From Planosporangium thailandense (lineage in GTDB: Bacteria > Actinomycetota > Actinomycetes > Mycobacteriales > Micromonosporaceae): a stretch of 64,000 bases of DNA. The DNA is taken from contig NZ_JAATVY010000021.1 in assembly GCF_011947195.1 (NCBI RefSeq), positions 1 through 64,000 of the forward strand. The letters run 5' to 3'. The position numbers and the translations under genes are program-made. The notes beneath the pieces were generated by a model. It searched no databases and had not been told where the DNA came from. It worked only from the letters and a program-made list of their open reading frames with translations. This document shows, one piece after another, positions 24,742-34,688 of this stretch. Every line of letters begins with the position of its first letter. Position 1 is the stretch's first letter.

Positions 24742-25353
24742 ATGGCGAAGATCTTCAGTGTCGTAACCAAGTCGGGGCTATTGCGCGTCGTCGATCCGAT
24801 AGCCCGATCTCTGCTGCGGGCCGGCGTCTCACCGAACGCGGTGACCGTCGCCGGCACCGTCGGCGTGGTCGTCGCCGCGGTCGGGCTCGCGACCCGCGGG
24901 CACCTCGTCATCGCCGCGTTCGTGATCGCCGCGTGTGCCCTGACCGACATGCTCGACGGGGCGATGGCCCGCGCCCGCGGCACGACCAGCCGGTTCGGCG
25001 CCCTCCTGGACTCGACGATGGACCGGATCGCCGACGGCGCGATCTTCGCCTCCCTCGCGTACTGGCTCGCCACCCAGGGCCTGCACGCCACCCTCGCCGC
25101 CGCGCTGATCTGCCTGGTCGCCGGGCAGGTCGTGTCCTACGTCAAAGCCCGGGCGGAGGGCCTCGGCCTCGAGGCCAACGTCGGTATCGCCGAGCGCACC
25201 GAGCGCCTGCTCATCATCGGCCTCGGCGGGCTCGCGTGGGGCCTGCACATCCCGTACGCGCTCGATGTCGCCCTCTGGCTGCTCGCCGTGCTGTCGGTCA
25301 TCACGGTCTGGCAGCGCATGGCGCACGTGTACCGGCAGGTCAAGGCGTCGTGA
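24742..25353 (+). CDS. pgsA: Phosphatidylinositol(-phosphate) synthase
   Basis: A 203-residue membrane enzyme of the CDP-alcohol phosphatidyltransferase family. The signature D-x2-DG-x2-AR-x8-G-x3-D-x3-D is complete: DMLDGAMARARGTTSRFGALLDSTMD. Six hydrophobic helices follow the family plan. In actinobacteria the homologue in this position (Rv2612c) joins CDP-diacylglycerol and inositol phosphate, the first committed step to phosphatidylinositol and its mannosides. The gene starts a tight cluster with the PIM acyltransferase (GTGA overlap) and pimA. Specificity is taken from context; a generic CDP-alcohol transferase cannot be excluded from motifs alone. Confidence 0.92.
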   Translation: MAKIFSVVTKSGLLRVVDPIARSLLRAGVSPNAVTVAGTVGVVVAAVGLATRGHLVIAAFVIAACALTDMLDGAMARARGTTSRFGALLDSTMDRIADGAIFASLAYWLATQGLHATLAAALICLVAGQVVSYVKARAEGLGLEANVGIAERTERLLIIGLGGLAWGLHIPYALDVALWLLAVLSVITVWQRMAHVYRQVKAS

Positions 25354-26306
25354 ACCTCGCGGAGCTGGGGTACGCCACCGGATGGCGGGTGGTCCGCACC
25401 CTGCCGCGCGGGCTGACCTGGCCCGCGTTCGCCGCCGGGGCCGACCTCGCGGCGCGCCGGCGGGGGCGGGGCGTCCAGCGGCTCGCGACCAACCTGCGCC
25501 AGGTCGTCGGGCCCGACGTGCCCGACGCCGAGTTCGACGCGCTCGTCCGGGCGGGCCTGCGCTCGTACTCCCGGTACTGGCTGGAGGCGTTCCGGCTGCC
25601 GGCGCTCACCCGCGACGACATCCTGTGTTCGTTCCGGCTGGAGAACGAGGAGATCCTCGCCGAGGCGGTCGCGGCCGGCCGGGGCGTGGTCGTGGCGCTG
25701 CCGCACGCCGGCAACTGGGACCTCGCCGGAGCCTGGGTGGCGGCGAAGGGCTGGCCGATCACGACCGTCGCGGAGCGGCTCAAGCCGGAGGGGCTGTACG
25801 AGCGCTTCCTGGCGTTCCGGCGGGGGCTCGGCATGGAGATCCTCCCGCTGACCGGCGGCGAGCGGCCGGCCATCGACGTGCTCGAGGACCGGGTACGCGC
25901 CGGCTGGGTGGTGCCGCTGCTCGCCGACCGGGACCTGTCCGCGCGCGGTGTCGAGGTGGAGTTCTTCGGCGGCCGTACCCGGATGCCGGCCGGCCCCGCG
26001 CTGCTCGCGCTGCGCACCGGCGCGCCGCTGTACACCGCCTCGATGTGGTTCGAACCCGGCCGCGCCCACGCCCGCCTGCTCGGGCCGGTGCCGCCGCCCG
26101 AGGCCGGACCCCTCGACGTACGGGTGCGTCAACTCACCCAGGGGGTGGCCGACCGGCTCGCCGAGGGCATCGCCGAGCATCCTCAGGACTGGCACATGCT
26201 TCAACGGGTGTGGCTCACGCCGCCACCCGAGGGGTCGGGTCGGGGATCCACCTCCGCTAGTCTGGCGCCTTCGCCCGACGGCGTGGCCGGGCCGGACCGG
26301 GCCTGA
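25350..26306 (+). CDS. PIM acyltransferase (lauroyl/LpxL-type)
   Basis: A 318-residue acyltransferase of the LpxL/HtrB-like family. The catalytic H-x4-D is visible as PHAGNWD; ADRDLSARGVEVEFFG and the GPALLALRTGAPLYTASMW region match phosphatidylinositol mannoside acyltransferases such as Rv2611c, which places a fatty acid on the mannose of PIM1/PIM2. The GTG start overlaps the pgsA stop (GTGA), so the open frame upstream of 25350 is not coding. It lies between pgsA and pimA, supporting the same pathway. The last about 30 residues are low-complexity and of no obvious function. Confidence 0.88.
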   Translation: MNLAELGYATGWRVVRTLPRGLTWPAFAAGADLAARRRGRGVQRLATNLRQVVGPDVPDAEFDALVRAGLRSYSRYWLEAFRLPALTRDDILCSFRLENEEILAEAVAAGRGVVVALPHAGNWDLAGAWVAAKGWPITTVAERLKPEGLYERFLAFRRGLGMEILPLTGGERPAIDVLEDRVRAGWVVPLLADRDLSARGVEVEFFGGRTRMPAGPALLALRTGAPLYTASMWFEPGRAHARLLGPVPPPEAGPLDVRVRQLTQGVADRLAEGIAEHPQDWHMLQRVWLTPPPEGSGRGSTSASLAPSPDGVAGPDRA

Positions 26307-26321
26307 CGGAAGGGGCACGGA

Positions 26322-27467
26322 GTGCGTATCGGCATCGTCTGCCCGTACTCCTTCGACGTCCCCGGCGGCGTGCAGAACCACGTGCGCGACCTCGCCGAGA
26401 CGCTGATCGGGCTCGGCCACGAGGTGAGCGTGCTCGGGCCCGCCGACGACGACGCCGTCCTCCCGCCGTACGTGGTGTCGGCCGGGCGCGCCGTGCCGGT
26501 GCCCTACAACGGTTCGGTGGCGCGGCTGGCCTTCGGACCGCTGTCGGCCGCCCGGGTGCGCCGGTGGCTGGCCGCCGGCCGCTTCGACGTGCTCCACGTG
26601 CACGAGCCGTTCACCCCGAGCCTGTCGATGCTCGCCGTGCTCGCGGCGCGGGGTCCGGTGGTGGCCACGTTCCACACGGCGATGACCCGCTCGCGCGCGA
26701 TGGTGGCCGCCTCCGGCGTGCTCCAACTCGTCTCGGAGAAGATCACCGGCCGGATCGCGGTCAGCGAACTGGCGCGCAAGGTACAGGTGGAGCACCTGGG
26801 CAACAGCGCGTGGGAGATCCCCAACGGCGTCGACGTCGCCCGGTTCGCCGTCGCGCGGCCCCTGGACGGCTGGCCCGGTCCCGGGGGCGCGCTCGGCTTC
26901 CTCGGCCGCTACAGCGAGCCGCGCAAGGGCTTCGCGCTGCTGCGCGACGCGTTCGCCCTGTTGGCGCCCGCGCGCCCCGGGCTGCGGCTGCTGGTAGCCG
27001 GGCGCGGCGAGTCCGACGAGGCAATCCGGGACCTGCCGGCCGACGTCCGGGAGCGGATCGTCTTTCTCGGCATGATCTCCGACGACGAGAAGGCGCGGAT
27101 GCTGCGCAGCGTCGACCTGTACGTGGCGCCCAACACCGGTGGCGAGTCGTTCGGCATGATCCTCACCGAGGCGATGGCCGCCGGCACCGCGGTGGTCGCC
27201 AGCGACCTGGACGCCTTCCGGCGGGTGCTGGACAACGGTCGGGCCGGCGCGCTGTTCCCCAACGGCGACGTGAAGGCGCTCGCGGCGGTGATCGACCGCC
27301 TGCTCGACGACCCGGCCGGCCGCCGGGCGCTGGTCGACCGGGCCGCCGACGTGGTCGCCGGGTACGACTGGCCGGTCGTGGCCGCCCGGGTGCTCGAGGT
27401 CTACACGACGGCCATCGAAGCCACCGGGGGCGTCGTCATCGACGAAGCTGCCGACAACATTCTGTGA
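26322..27467 (+). CDS. pimA: Phosphatidylinositol mannosyltransferase
   Basis: A 381-residue GT-B glycosyltransferase (family GT4). The N-terminal donor-acceptor loop GGVQNHVRDLAETL, then DVLHVHEPFTPS, VVATFHTAM, the interdomain GFLGRYSEPRKGF, and the C-terminal E-x7-E type signature in GGESFGMILTEAMAAGTAVVASDL are all typical of PimA. PimA transfers mannose from GDP-mannose to the 2-position of inositol in phosphatidylinositol at the inner membrane face. The GTG start is preceded by AAGGGG. The position right after pgsA and the acyltransferase is the conserved mycobacterial order. Confidence 0.93.
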   Translation: MRIGIVCPYSFDVPGGVQNHVRDLAETLIGLGHEVSVLGPADDDAVLPPYVVSAGRAVPVPYNGSVARLAFGPLSAARVRRWLAAGRFDVLHVHEPFTPSLSMLAVLAARGPVVATFHTAMTRSRAMVAASGVLQLVSEKITGRIAVSELARKVQVEHLGNSAWEIPNGVDVARFAVARPLDGWPGPGGALGFLGRYSEPRKGFALLRDAFALLAPARPGLRLLVAGRGESDEAIRDLPADVRERIVFLGMISDDEKARMLRSVDLYVAPNTGGESFGMILTEAMAAGTAVVASDLDAFRRVLDNGRAGALFPNGDVKALAAVIDRLLDDPAGRRALVDRAADVVAGYDWPVVAARVLEVYTTAIEATGGVVIDEAADNIL

Positions 27468-27482
27468 ACGCGGGGCATTACG

Positions 27483-28028
27483 ATGCCGGGCATGTGGTGG
27501 GTCGTCGTTGTCGTGGCGGTGGTGATGCTCGTCGCCACCTACCTGACGTGGACGGCGGCCCGCGTCGACCGGCTGCACGGACGGGCGGCCACCGCGTACG
27601 CGGCGCTCGACGCACAGTTGGTGCGCCGGGCGGCAGCCGCCACCGCGTTGGCGGAGGCGGCGCAGCGGCCCGAGCTGATGTACGCCGCCCGGACGGCGAT
27701 CGAAGCCCGTCCCGACGAGCGCGACATCGCCGAGAACGACCTCACCCGCCAGTTGCGGTCGGTCGTGATCGATCCGGACACGCCCGTCTTCGCCGAGGTC
27801 GTCGCGGTCAGTCGCCGGGTCGCCCTGGCCCGGCAGGTCCACAATGACCTGGTCCGCGACGCGCTCGGGGCACGCCGTCGTCCGCTGGTCCGGGCGCTGC
27901 GGCTGGCCCGCAAGCATCCTCGACCGGCGTACTTCGACGTGGACGACCCGGCGCTGGATCCCACCCCGCCGGCGGCGGTGACCCCGTCCACGGTCCAGGC
28001 GAGAAGCGGGCCGGCCGGGGACGGCTGA
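27483..28028 (+). CDS. Conserved membrane-anchored protein (LemA-like segment)
   Basis: A 181-residue protein with one N-terminal membrane helix ([19 protein letters not shown]) followed by a cytoplasmic helical region. The stretch [29 protein letters not shown] resembles LemA-family helices and, as I remember it, the N-terminal half of Rv2609c, which occupies the same place after pimA. No NUDIX box is present here, unlike that homologue. The C-terminus is Pro/Ala-rich. Function unknown; it is cotranscribed with the PIM genes (15-bp gap). Confidence 0.6.
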   Translation: MPGMWWVVVVVAVVMLVATYLTWTAARVDRLHGRAATAYAALDAQLVRRAAAATALAEAAQRPELMYAARTAIEARPDERDIAENDLTRQLRSVVIDPDTPVFAEVVAVSRRVALARQVHNDLVRDALGARRRPLVRALRLARKHPRPAYFDVDDPALDPTPPAAVTPSTVQARSGPAGDG

Positions 28029-28155
28029 GCGCCCAGCCGCCGGCCGGGACCGGCCGGGCAGGCCGCGACCTGCGAATTGGCCATCGGGGCCCGATCAGGC
28101 CCGGCGTACGATTAGCGCAGATCTTTCCCATCTCCCGCTAGGAGCCCATACCGTC

Positions 28156-29076
<921 letters not shown>

Positions 29077-29089
29077 ACGTCTTTTCGGC

Positions 29090-29137
29090 GATCTTGGACA
29101 CTTGTGCGACCTATAGCTCGCACAAGTGTCCAAGATC
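29090..29137. repeat. 48-bp palindrome, copy 2 (pdxS-pdxT)
   Basis: Arms of 20 bp (GATCTTGGACACTTGTGCGA and its exact complement) enclose the loop CCTATAGC. The inner five base pairs differ from copy 1 on both arms so that pairing is kept. It starts 13 bp after the pdxS stop and ends 20 bp before pdxT. Confidence 0.95.
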
Positions 29138-29157
29138 GCGTGGTTTAGGGGAGAGTA

Positions 29158-29766
29158 ATGATCATCGGTGTACTCGCCCTCCAGGGCGACGTCCGTGAGC
29201 ACCTGGCGGCGCTGGCGGAGTGCGACGTCCTCGCCCGGCCGGTGCGCCGCCCCGAGGAGCTGGACTCCGTCGACGCGCTCGTGATCCCGGGCGGGGAGTC
29301 GACCACGATGAGCAAGCTCGCGGTCGATTTCGGCATCCTCGAACCGCTGCGCAAGCGGGTGGCCGGCGGGATGCCGGTCTACGGCTCCTGCGCCGGCATG
29401 ATCATGCTCGCGACGGACGTGCTGGACGGGCGGCCCGACCAGCAGACGCTCGCCGGCATCGACATGCAGGTCCGGCGCAACGCCTTCGGCCGGCAGGTCG
29501 ACTCGTTCGAGGGGCCGGTGGAGATCGAGGGCATCGACGGCGGCCCGTTCCACGCGGTCTTCATTCGGGCGCCGTGGGTCGAATCGGTCGGCGACGACGT
29601 CGAAGTGCTGGGGCGCGTCACAGAAGGGCCTGCCACCGGTAGGATTGTCGCGGTTCGGCAGCGGAACCTGCTCGCGACCGCCTTCCACCCCGAGCTCACC
29701 GGGGACCTGCGGGTCCACCGGTTCTTCGTGGAGATGGCGCGGGCGGCAGAGACGACGGAGGGGTAA
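29158..29766 (+). CDS. pdxT: Glutaminase subunit PdxT of PLP synthase
   Basis: A 202-residue class I glutamine amidotransferase releasing ammonia for PdxS. It starts [18 protein letters not shown] and has [12 protein letters not shown], the nucleophile Cys78 in [10 protein letters not shown], and the His177/Glu179 pair in [11 protein letters not shown] start with GGGGAGAG five bases away. Its stop overlaps the start of yebC (TAATG). Confidence 0.97.
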   Translation: MIIGVLALQGDVREHLAALAECDVLARPVRRPEELDSVDALVIPGGESTTMSKLAVDFGILEPLRKRVAGGMPVYGSCAGMIMLATDVLDGRPDQQTLAGIDMQVRRNAFGRQVDSFEGPVEIEGIDGGPFHAVFIRAPWVESVGDDVEVLGRVTEGPATGRIVAVRQRNLLATAFHPELTGDLRVHRFFVEMARAAETTEG

Positions 29767-30518
29767 TGTCCGGCCACTCAAAGTGGGCGACGACCAAGCA
29801 CAAGAAAGCGGTCATCGACGCCAAGCGCGGCAAGCTTTTCGCCCGGCTCATCAAGAACGTCGAGGTGGCGGCGCGTACGGGCGGCGGCGACCCGGCCGGT
29901 AACCCCACCCTCTTCGACGCCATCCAGAAGGCGAAGAAGAACTCGGTACCCAACGACAACATCAACAACGCGGTCAAGCGGGGTGCCGGCCTGGTCGCCG
30001 GCGGCGCCGACTGGCAGACCGCGATGTACGAGGGGTACGGCCCGAACGGCGTCGCCATCCTCATCGAGTGCCTGACCGACAACAAGAACCGGGCGTCGAC
30101 CGAGGTGCGCACCGCGCTCACCCGCAACGGCGGCAACCTCGCCGACGCCGGCAGCGTGTCGTACATGTTCTCGCGCAAGGGCGTCGTCATCGTCCCCAAG
30201 ACCGACGGGCTGACCGAGGACGACCTGCTGCTGGCGGTGCTGGACGCGGGCGCCGAGGAGGTCAACGACCTGGGGGAGTCCTTCGAGATCGTCTCCGAGC
30301 CGAGTGCCCTGCTCGACGTCCGTAACGCCCTGCAGTCCGCCGGCATCGAGTACGAGTCGGCTGAGTCGTCCTTCGTGCCGAGCGTGACCGTGCCGCTCGA
30401 CGAGGAGGGCGCGCGCAAGGTCTTCAAGCTCATCGACGCCATCGAAGACTGCGACGACGTGCAGAACGTGTACGCCAACTTCGACGTCTCCGACGACGTG
30501 ATGGCGGCCGTCGGCTGA
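29766..30518 (+). CDS. yebC: YebC/PmpR-family protein
   Basis: A 250-residue member of the YebC family of cytoplasmic proteins, identified by [91 protein letters not shown] and the ending [10 protein letters not shown]. The family has been described as DNA-binding regulators and, more recently, as factors relieving stalling at proline-rich stretches. The start overlaps the pdxT stop by 1 bp. In mycobacteria it also follows pdxT. A strong hairpin follows. Confidence 0.95.
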   Translation: MSGHSKWATTKHKKAVIDAKRGKLFARLIKNVEVAARTGGGDPAGNPTLFDAIQKAKKNSVPNDNINNAVKRGAGLVAGGADWQTAMYEGYGPNGVAILIECLTDNKNRASTEVRTALTRNGGNLADAGSVSYMFSRKGVVIVPKTDGLTEDDLLLAVLDAGAEEVNDLGESFEIVSEPSALLDVRNALQSAGIEYESAESSFVPSVTVPLDEEGARKVFKLIDAIEDCDDVQNVYANFDVSDDVMAAVG

Positions 30519-30534
30519 CGGCCGCGCAGTTTCG

Positions 30535-30580
30535 CAACAGGGGGCGGGCTCGCCGGATCCGGTGAGCCCGCCCCCTGTTG
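30535..30580 (+). terminator. Strong hairpin terminator after yebC
   Basis: 22-bp inverted repeat starting CAACAGGGGGCGGGCTC, one G-U wobble, 2-nt loop, right arm ending CTGTTG. It ends the pdxS-pdxT-yebC unit. Confidence 0.8.
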
Positions 30581-30647
30581 CATCGCGGGGCCACCGATCG
30601 ACGACTGGCTCTCGGAAATCGGCTGCCGGCGCGCCTAGCGTCAGATC

Positions 30648-31682
30648 ATGGAGCTTGCGAGCGCGCAGAAGTTGTGGGACCCCGAGCCAGGCTGGCTCAA
30701 CACCGCCGGTTACGGGCTGCCACCCCGGCCGGCCTTCGAACAGTTGCAGGCAGCCCTCGACGACTGGCGGGTGGGCCGGATCCTGCCGGACGGCTGGGAC
30801 ACGTCGATCACGCGCTCCCGGACGGCCTTCGCCCGACTTGTCGGGGTGCCGGTGGACGACGTGGCCGTCGGCAGCGCCACGTCGCAGCTACTTGCGCCGG
30901 TCGCCGCCGCGCTGCCCGCCGGTACCCGGGTCGTGGCGCCGGTCGGCGACTTCTCCTCCATCCTGTTCCCGTGGCTGGCCGCACCCGGCGTCGAGGTACG
31001 CGCCGTGCCCGTGGAGGAGCTCGCCGCGAGCGTCGACGACGGGACCGACCTGGTCGTGTTCAGTCTCGTGCAATCCGCCAGCGGGGCGATCGTCGACCAC
31101 GAGGCGGTCGTCTCGGCCGCCCGCGCCCACGGCGCGCTCGTGGTCGTGGACGCCACGCAGGCGTGCGGCTGGTTGCCGTTCGACGCCGGCCAGGCCGACG
31201 CCGTGGTCGTCAGCGGGTACAAGTGGTTGATGGCGCCGCGCGGTTGCGCATTCGCCTACCTCGCGCCCACGCTGCGCGAACGCCTGACGCCGTACGCCGC
31301 CGGGCGGTACGCCGGTGCGGACCTCGGCCAGTCGTACTACGGGCCGCCGATGCGGCTGGCGTCGTCGGCGCGCCGCTTCGACATCTCGCCGGCGTGGTTC
31401 TCCTGGGTGGCTGCCGCGCCGGCCCTCGAACTGGTGGCGGAGATCGGGGTCGAGCGGATCCGGGCCCACAACGTCGCCCTGGCCAACCGGTTCCTGACCG
31501 GGCTGGGGCGGCCGGCGTCCGACAGCGCGATCGTCACGGTCGACGTCCCGGGCGCGCAGGAGCGGCTGGCCCGCGTCGGGGTGCGCGCCGCGGTGCGGGC
31601 CGGCCGGGTGCGGGCGTCGTTCCACGTGTACTCGACGCCGGCCGACGTCGATCTCGCGCTCGATGCGTTGACGGACATGTGA
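30648..31682 (+). CDS. Class V aminotransferase-fold PLP enzyme
   Basis: A 344-residue fold-type I PLP enzyme. The cofactor lysine lies in VVVSGYKWLMAPRG, the aspartate that contacts the pyridine ring in VVVDATQACGWLPFDA, and the N-terminal WLNTAGYGLPPRPA is typical of class V (NifS/isopenicillin-epimerase-like) proteins. There is no persulfide cysteine loop, so it is probably not a cysteine desulfurase. The substrate is unknown. It stands alone after the yebC terminator, close to the PLP synthase genes. The start ATG is not preceded by a strong ribosome site. Confidence 0.8.
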   Translation: MELASAQKLWDPEPGWLNTAGYGLPPRPAFEQLQAALDDWRVGRILPDGWDTSITRSRTAFARLVGVPVDDVAVGSATSQLLAPVAAALPAGTRVVAPVGDFSSILFPWLAAPGVEVRAVPVEELAASVDDGTDLVVFSLVQSASGAIVDHEAVVSAARAHGALVVVDATQACGWLPFDAGQADAVVVSGYKWLMAPRGCAFAYLAPTLRERLTPYAAGRYAGADLGQSYYGPPMRLASSARRFDISPAWFSWVAAAPALELVAEIGVERIRAHNVALANRFLTGLGRPASDSAIVTVDVPGAQERLARVGVRAAVRAGRVRASFHVYSTPADVDLALDALTDM

Positions 31683-31697
31683 CCGTCCCCACTTTCA

Positions 31698-31765
31698 ATA
31701 CGATCCCGTTCCGTATCTGATGAGTCACCATTATCGTGGCCTTCGTATACGAGACAGTTCCGTAT
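31698..31765. promoter_or_regulatory. Two TetR-type operators before the MFS gene
   Basis: Two 19-bp copies of ATACG-A-N8-CGTAT lie at 31698-31716 (ATACGATCCCGTTCCGTAT) and 31747-31765 (ATACGAGACAGTTCCGTAT), centres 49 bp apart. The outer flanks are also inverted (CCCCACTTTCAATACG and CGTATTGAAATGGGG). They lie directly upstream of the pump whose downstream partner is a TetR protein, so that protein is the likely ligand. Confidence 0.7.
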
Positions 31766-31783
31766 TGAAATGGGGATGGGTTC

Positions 31784-33358
31784 ATGGACATCGCGTCCAA
31801 TACCGGCCATCCACGGCGCTGGGCGATCCTCGGCGTCCTGGTCGTCAGCCTGCTCGTGGTCGTACTCGACAACACCGTGCTCAACGTCGCGCTACGCACG
31901 ATCGCCGACCCGGTCCACGGCCTGGGAGCCACCCAGAGCCAGCTGGAGTGGGCGATCAACTCGTACACCCTGGTCTTCGCGGGCCTGCTGTTCACCGCCG
32001 GCGTGCTCGGCGACCGGTACGGCCGCCGCGCCACCCTGCTCATCGGCCTCGTCCTGTTCGGACTGGCCTCGTTCGCGTCCGCGTACGCGCAGAGCCCGGC
32101 CCAGCTCATCGGGGCCCGGGCGCTCATGGGCATTGGCGGGGCGGCCGTCATGCCCGTGACCCTGTCGATCATCTCGAACGTGTTCGACCCGCGGGAGCGG
32201 GCGCGCGCCATCGGCGTGTGGGCCGGCTCGGTCGGCCTCGCCGTCGCGATCGGCCCGGTCGTCGGCGGCGCCCTGCTGGAGCGGTACTGGTGGGGCTCGG
32301 TCTTCCTGATCAACGTGCCGATCGTGGTCGCCGGCGTCATCGCGGTGCTTGCGATCGTCCCCGAGTCGCGCGACCCGAAACCGGGCCGCGTCGACGTCGC
32401 GGGGGTGCTGCTGTCCGTGCTGGGGCTGGTCGTGCTGGTCTACGGCGTGGTCGACGCCGGCGACCACGGCTTCGGCAGGCCGGTCGCGTGGGGCTCGATC
32501 GTGGCCGGACTGGCCATCCTGGCGGGCTTCGTCGCGTACGAGCGGCGGATCCCGTTCCCGTCGCTGGACGTGCGGCTGTTCGCCGACCGGCGCTTCTCCG
32601 CCGCGGTCGCGGCGGTCGGCCTGGTCTTCTTCGCGGCAATGGGCTCGATGTTCTTCATGGCGTTCTACCTGCAGCTGGTGCGCGGGTACAGCCCTCTGAA
32701 GTCCGGTCTGCTGATGGTCCCGTTCGCGGTGGCTCAGATGGTCTTCGCGCCGCGCAGCTCGGCGCTGGTCCGTCGGTACGGGCCGAAGGCCGTGATGGCG
32801 GCCGGCATGGTTGTCACGGGGGTGGCCCTCGCCGGGTTCGCGTTCGTCACCGTCGGCACGGCGGCCTGGGTCGTCGCCGCGCTCGCGTTCGTGCAGGGCG
32901 TCGGGATGGCCAACGTCATGCCGCCGGCCACCGAGTCGGTCATGTCGAGCCTGCCGCGGGAGAAGGCGGGCGTCGGCTCCGCGGTGAGCAACACGGTCCG
33001 GCAGGTGGCGAGCGCGCTCGGCGTCGCCGTGCTCGGCTCGGTGCTGTCGGCCGCGTACCGCGGCGGCATGGCGCCGCACGTGACCGGGCTGCCGGCCGCC
33101 GCGCGCACCCCGGCGAGCGAGTCGATCAGCGGCGGCTACGCGGTGGCCGCCCGCCTCGGCACCGCCGGCCGTACCCTGATCGGCCACGTCAACGACGCGT
33201 TCGTGCACGCCATGCACTACGCGGCGATCGGCTCGACGCTGGTCGCGCTGATCGGGCTCCTGGTCGTCTTCGGGTGGGTCCCACGGCACAGCGCGCGGTA
33301 CGGCCCGGTGGTGGCGGAGGAGACTTCCCGTGACCGGGAGTTGGCCGACATAGCCTGA
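31784..33358 (+). CDS. MFS drug transporter (EmrB/QacA, 14-TM type)
   Basis: A 524-residue proton-driven exporter with about 14 hydrophobic helices. Motif A reads GVLGDRYGRRATLL; the LDNTVLNVALRTIAD start and GPVVGGALLERYWWGSVFLINVP (motif C and DHA2 signature region) mark the DHA2 branch. The C-terminal part RKAGVGSAVSNTVRQVASALGVAVLGSVL-like (here EKAGVGSAVSNTVRQ) is also family-typical. It is followed after 9 bp by a TetR regulator and preceded by paired operators, so expression is probably induced by a substrate. The drug or metabolite is unknown. Confidence 0.92.
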   Translation: MDIASNTGHPRRWAILGVLVVSLLVVVLDNTVLNVALRTIADPVHGLGATQSQLEWAINSYTLVFAGLLFTAGVLGDRYGRRATLLIGLVLFGLASFASAYAQSPAQLIGARALMGIGGAAVMPVTLSIISNVFDPRERARAIGVWAGSVGLAVAIGPVVGGALLERYWWGSVFLINVPIVVAGVIAVLAIVPESRDPKPGRVDVAGVLLSVLGLVVLVYGVVDAGDHGFGRPVAWGSIVAGLAILAGFVAYERRIPFPSLDVRLFADRRFSAAVAAVGLVFFAAMGSMFFMAFYLQLVRGYSPLKSGLLMVPFAVAQMVFAPRSSALVRRYGPKAVMAAGMVVTGVALAGFAFVTVGTAAWVVAALAFVQGVGMANVMPPATESVMSSLPREKAGVGSAVSNTVRQVASALGVAVLGSVLSAAYRGGMAPHVTGLPAAARTPASESISGGYAVAARLGTAGRTLIGHVNDAFVHAMHYAAIGSTLVALIGLLVVFGWVPRHSARYGPVVAEETSRDRELADIA

Positions 33359-33367
33359 TCGCGGAAA

Positions 33368-34000
33368 ATGACGGACATGACGACCGCAAGCGCCGACGCG
33401 GCCGACCGGGACCGTAAGGCTCCCGGCCGGCCGCGCAGCGCGCGCGCCGATGAGGCGATCATCGACGCCGTGCTGGGCCTCCTGGCCGAAGGCCACTCCG
33501 CCGAAGCCATCTCGATCGAGGCGGTGGCCGCCCGCGCCGGCGTCGGGAAGGCGACGATCTACCGGCGCTGGGCCAACAAGGAGGCGCTGCTCGTCGACGC
33601 GGTCTCCACGATGAAGGGCCCGCTCCCGGCAGTGCGCGGCGAGTCGGTCCGGGACGATCTCGTCGCGCTGCTGTCGCGGGTGTGGCAGAACCAGGACGGC
33701 CGGGGGGCGAAGATCATCTCCTGCCTGCTGCCGGAGGTCCAGCGCAGCACCAGCCTGCACGGCTGCTACCAGGAGGTCATCGAGCCGCGTCGACAGGCGA
33801 TGCGGGAGGTCCTCCAGCGCGGCGTGCACACCGGGGAGCTGCGCGCCGACCTCGATATCGAACTCGCGCTCAGCCTGCTGTCCGGGCCGGTGCTGATCCA
33901 GTCGATGCTGCGGTGGAACCCGGCGATCGACAGTGAAAACCTCGCGGCCCGCGTCGTCGACGCCGTTCTCGGTGGCATCGGCGGCCCCGACGCGCGCTGA
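33368..34000 (+). CDS. TetR/AcrR-family repressor
   Basis: A 210-residue regulator. After a basic lead (GRPRSARADEAIIDAVLGLLAEG) the helix-turn-helix reads ISIEAVAARAGVGKATIYRRWANKEALLVDAV, the classical TetR pattern. The C-terminal part contains a TetR_C-like ligand domain (LLPEVQRSTSLHGCYQEVIEPRRQAMREVLQRG). It is in one operon with the MFS pump, whose operators it presumably binds. Confidence 0.92.
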   Translation: MTDMTTASADAADRDRKAPGRPRSARADEAIIDAVLGLLAEGHSAEAISIEAVAARAGVGKATIYRRWANKEALLVDAVSTMKGPLPAVRGESVRDDLVALLSRVWQNQDGRGAKIISCLLPEVQRSTSLHGCYQEVIEPRRQAMREVLQRGVHTGELRADLDIELALSLLSGPVLIQSMLRWNPAIDSENLAARVVDAVLGGIGGPDAR

Positions 34001-34109
34001 GGTCCGGCGCTGCTCGCCGAACAGCGGGAGGTGGCGGTTTATGGCAAATTGCGCAGATTCGTGGAGTGCGTCGGCCCGTGTCGCACCGGGAACCCGGCAC
34101 CGCGGCCGG

Positions 34110-34132
34110 TAGGGTGTCGAACAGACGTACGG
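34110..34132 (+). promoter_or_regulatory. ruvC promoter with possible LexA (SOS) box
   Basis: A -10-like TAGGGT (34110-34115) is followed at once by TCGAAC-AGAC-GTACGG (34117-34132). The actinobacterial SOS box is TCGAAC-N4-GTTCGA; the left half is perfect and the right half differs at two of six positions. It lies 22 bp before the ruvC GTG. ruvC belongs to the LexA regulon in mycobacteria. Confidence 0.5.
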
Positions 34133-34154
34133 CGGAAGTGGCGGGAGGAACCAG

Positions 34155-34688
34155 GTGCGGGTGCTCGGCGTCGATCCGGGGCTGACCCGGTGCGGGGTCG
34201 GCGTCGTCGAGGGCGTGCCTGGGCGCGCCTGCACGCTCGTCGAATACACCGTTGTCCGCAGCGATCCCGACGCCGACCTGGCCCACCGGCTGCTCAACCT
34301 CGACGTCGCGCTCACCGAGATGGTCGCGCGGCACCGTCCCGACGCGGTGGCCGTCGAGCGGGTGTTCAGCCAGCACAACGTGCGTACGGTCATGGGCACC
34401 GCCCAGGCCAGCGCGGTGGCCATCCTGGCCGGCGCGCGGGCCGGGCTACCGGTGCAGACCTACACGCCCAGCGAGGTGAAGGCGGCCGTGACCGGCTCCG
34501 GCAGCGCCGACAAGGCGCAGGTCACCGCGATGGTGACCCGACTGCTGAAGCTGGACGCCCCGCCCCGGCCGGCCGACGCCGCGGACGCCCTGGCGCTGGC
34601 GATCTGCCACGTCTGGCGCGGCGGCACCCGGTCCAGGCTGGCCGCCGCCGCGGCCGCTGTCACCGGAGGTCGGGGAGGACGACTGTGA
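34155..34688 (+). CDS. ruvC: Holliday junction resolvase RuvC
   Basis: A 177-residue Mg-dependent endonuclease that cuts four-way junctions. It starts [18 protein letters not shown] (first catalytic Asp), with [21 protein letters not shown] (catalytic Glu) and [12 protein letters not shown] (C-terminal acidic pair). The GTG start follows GGGAGG. It overlaps ruvA (GTGA), so ruvC-ruvA-ruvB are translationally chained. Confidence 0.96.
   Translation: MRVLGVDPGLTRCGVGVVEGVPGRACTLVEYTVVRSDPDADLAHRLLNLDVALTEMVARHRPDAVAVERVFSQHNVRTVMGTAQASAVAILAGARAGLPVQTYTPSEVKAAVTGSGSADKAQVTAMVTRLLKLDAPPRPADAADALALAICHVWRGGTRSRLAAAAAAVTGGRGGRL

Noticed and set aside
28029-28155. Riboswitch or conserved leader before pdxS
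   Set aside because: Only about 127 bp with a weak -10 (TACGAT); no conserved structure recognised.
31892-34423. Minus-strand frame of 843 codons opposite the MFS pump and TetR gene
   Set aside because: Composition typical of antisense to GC-rich codons; no domain.
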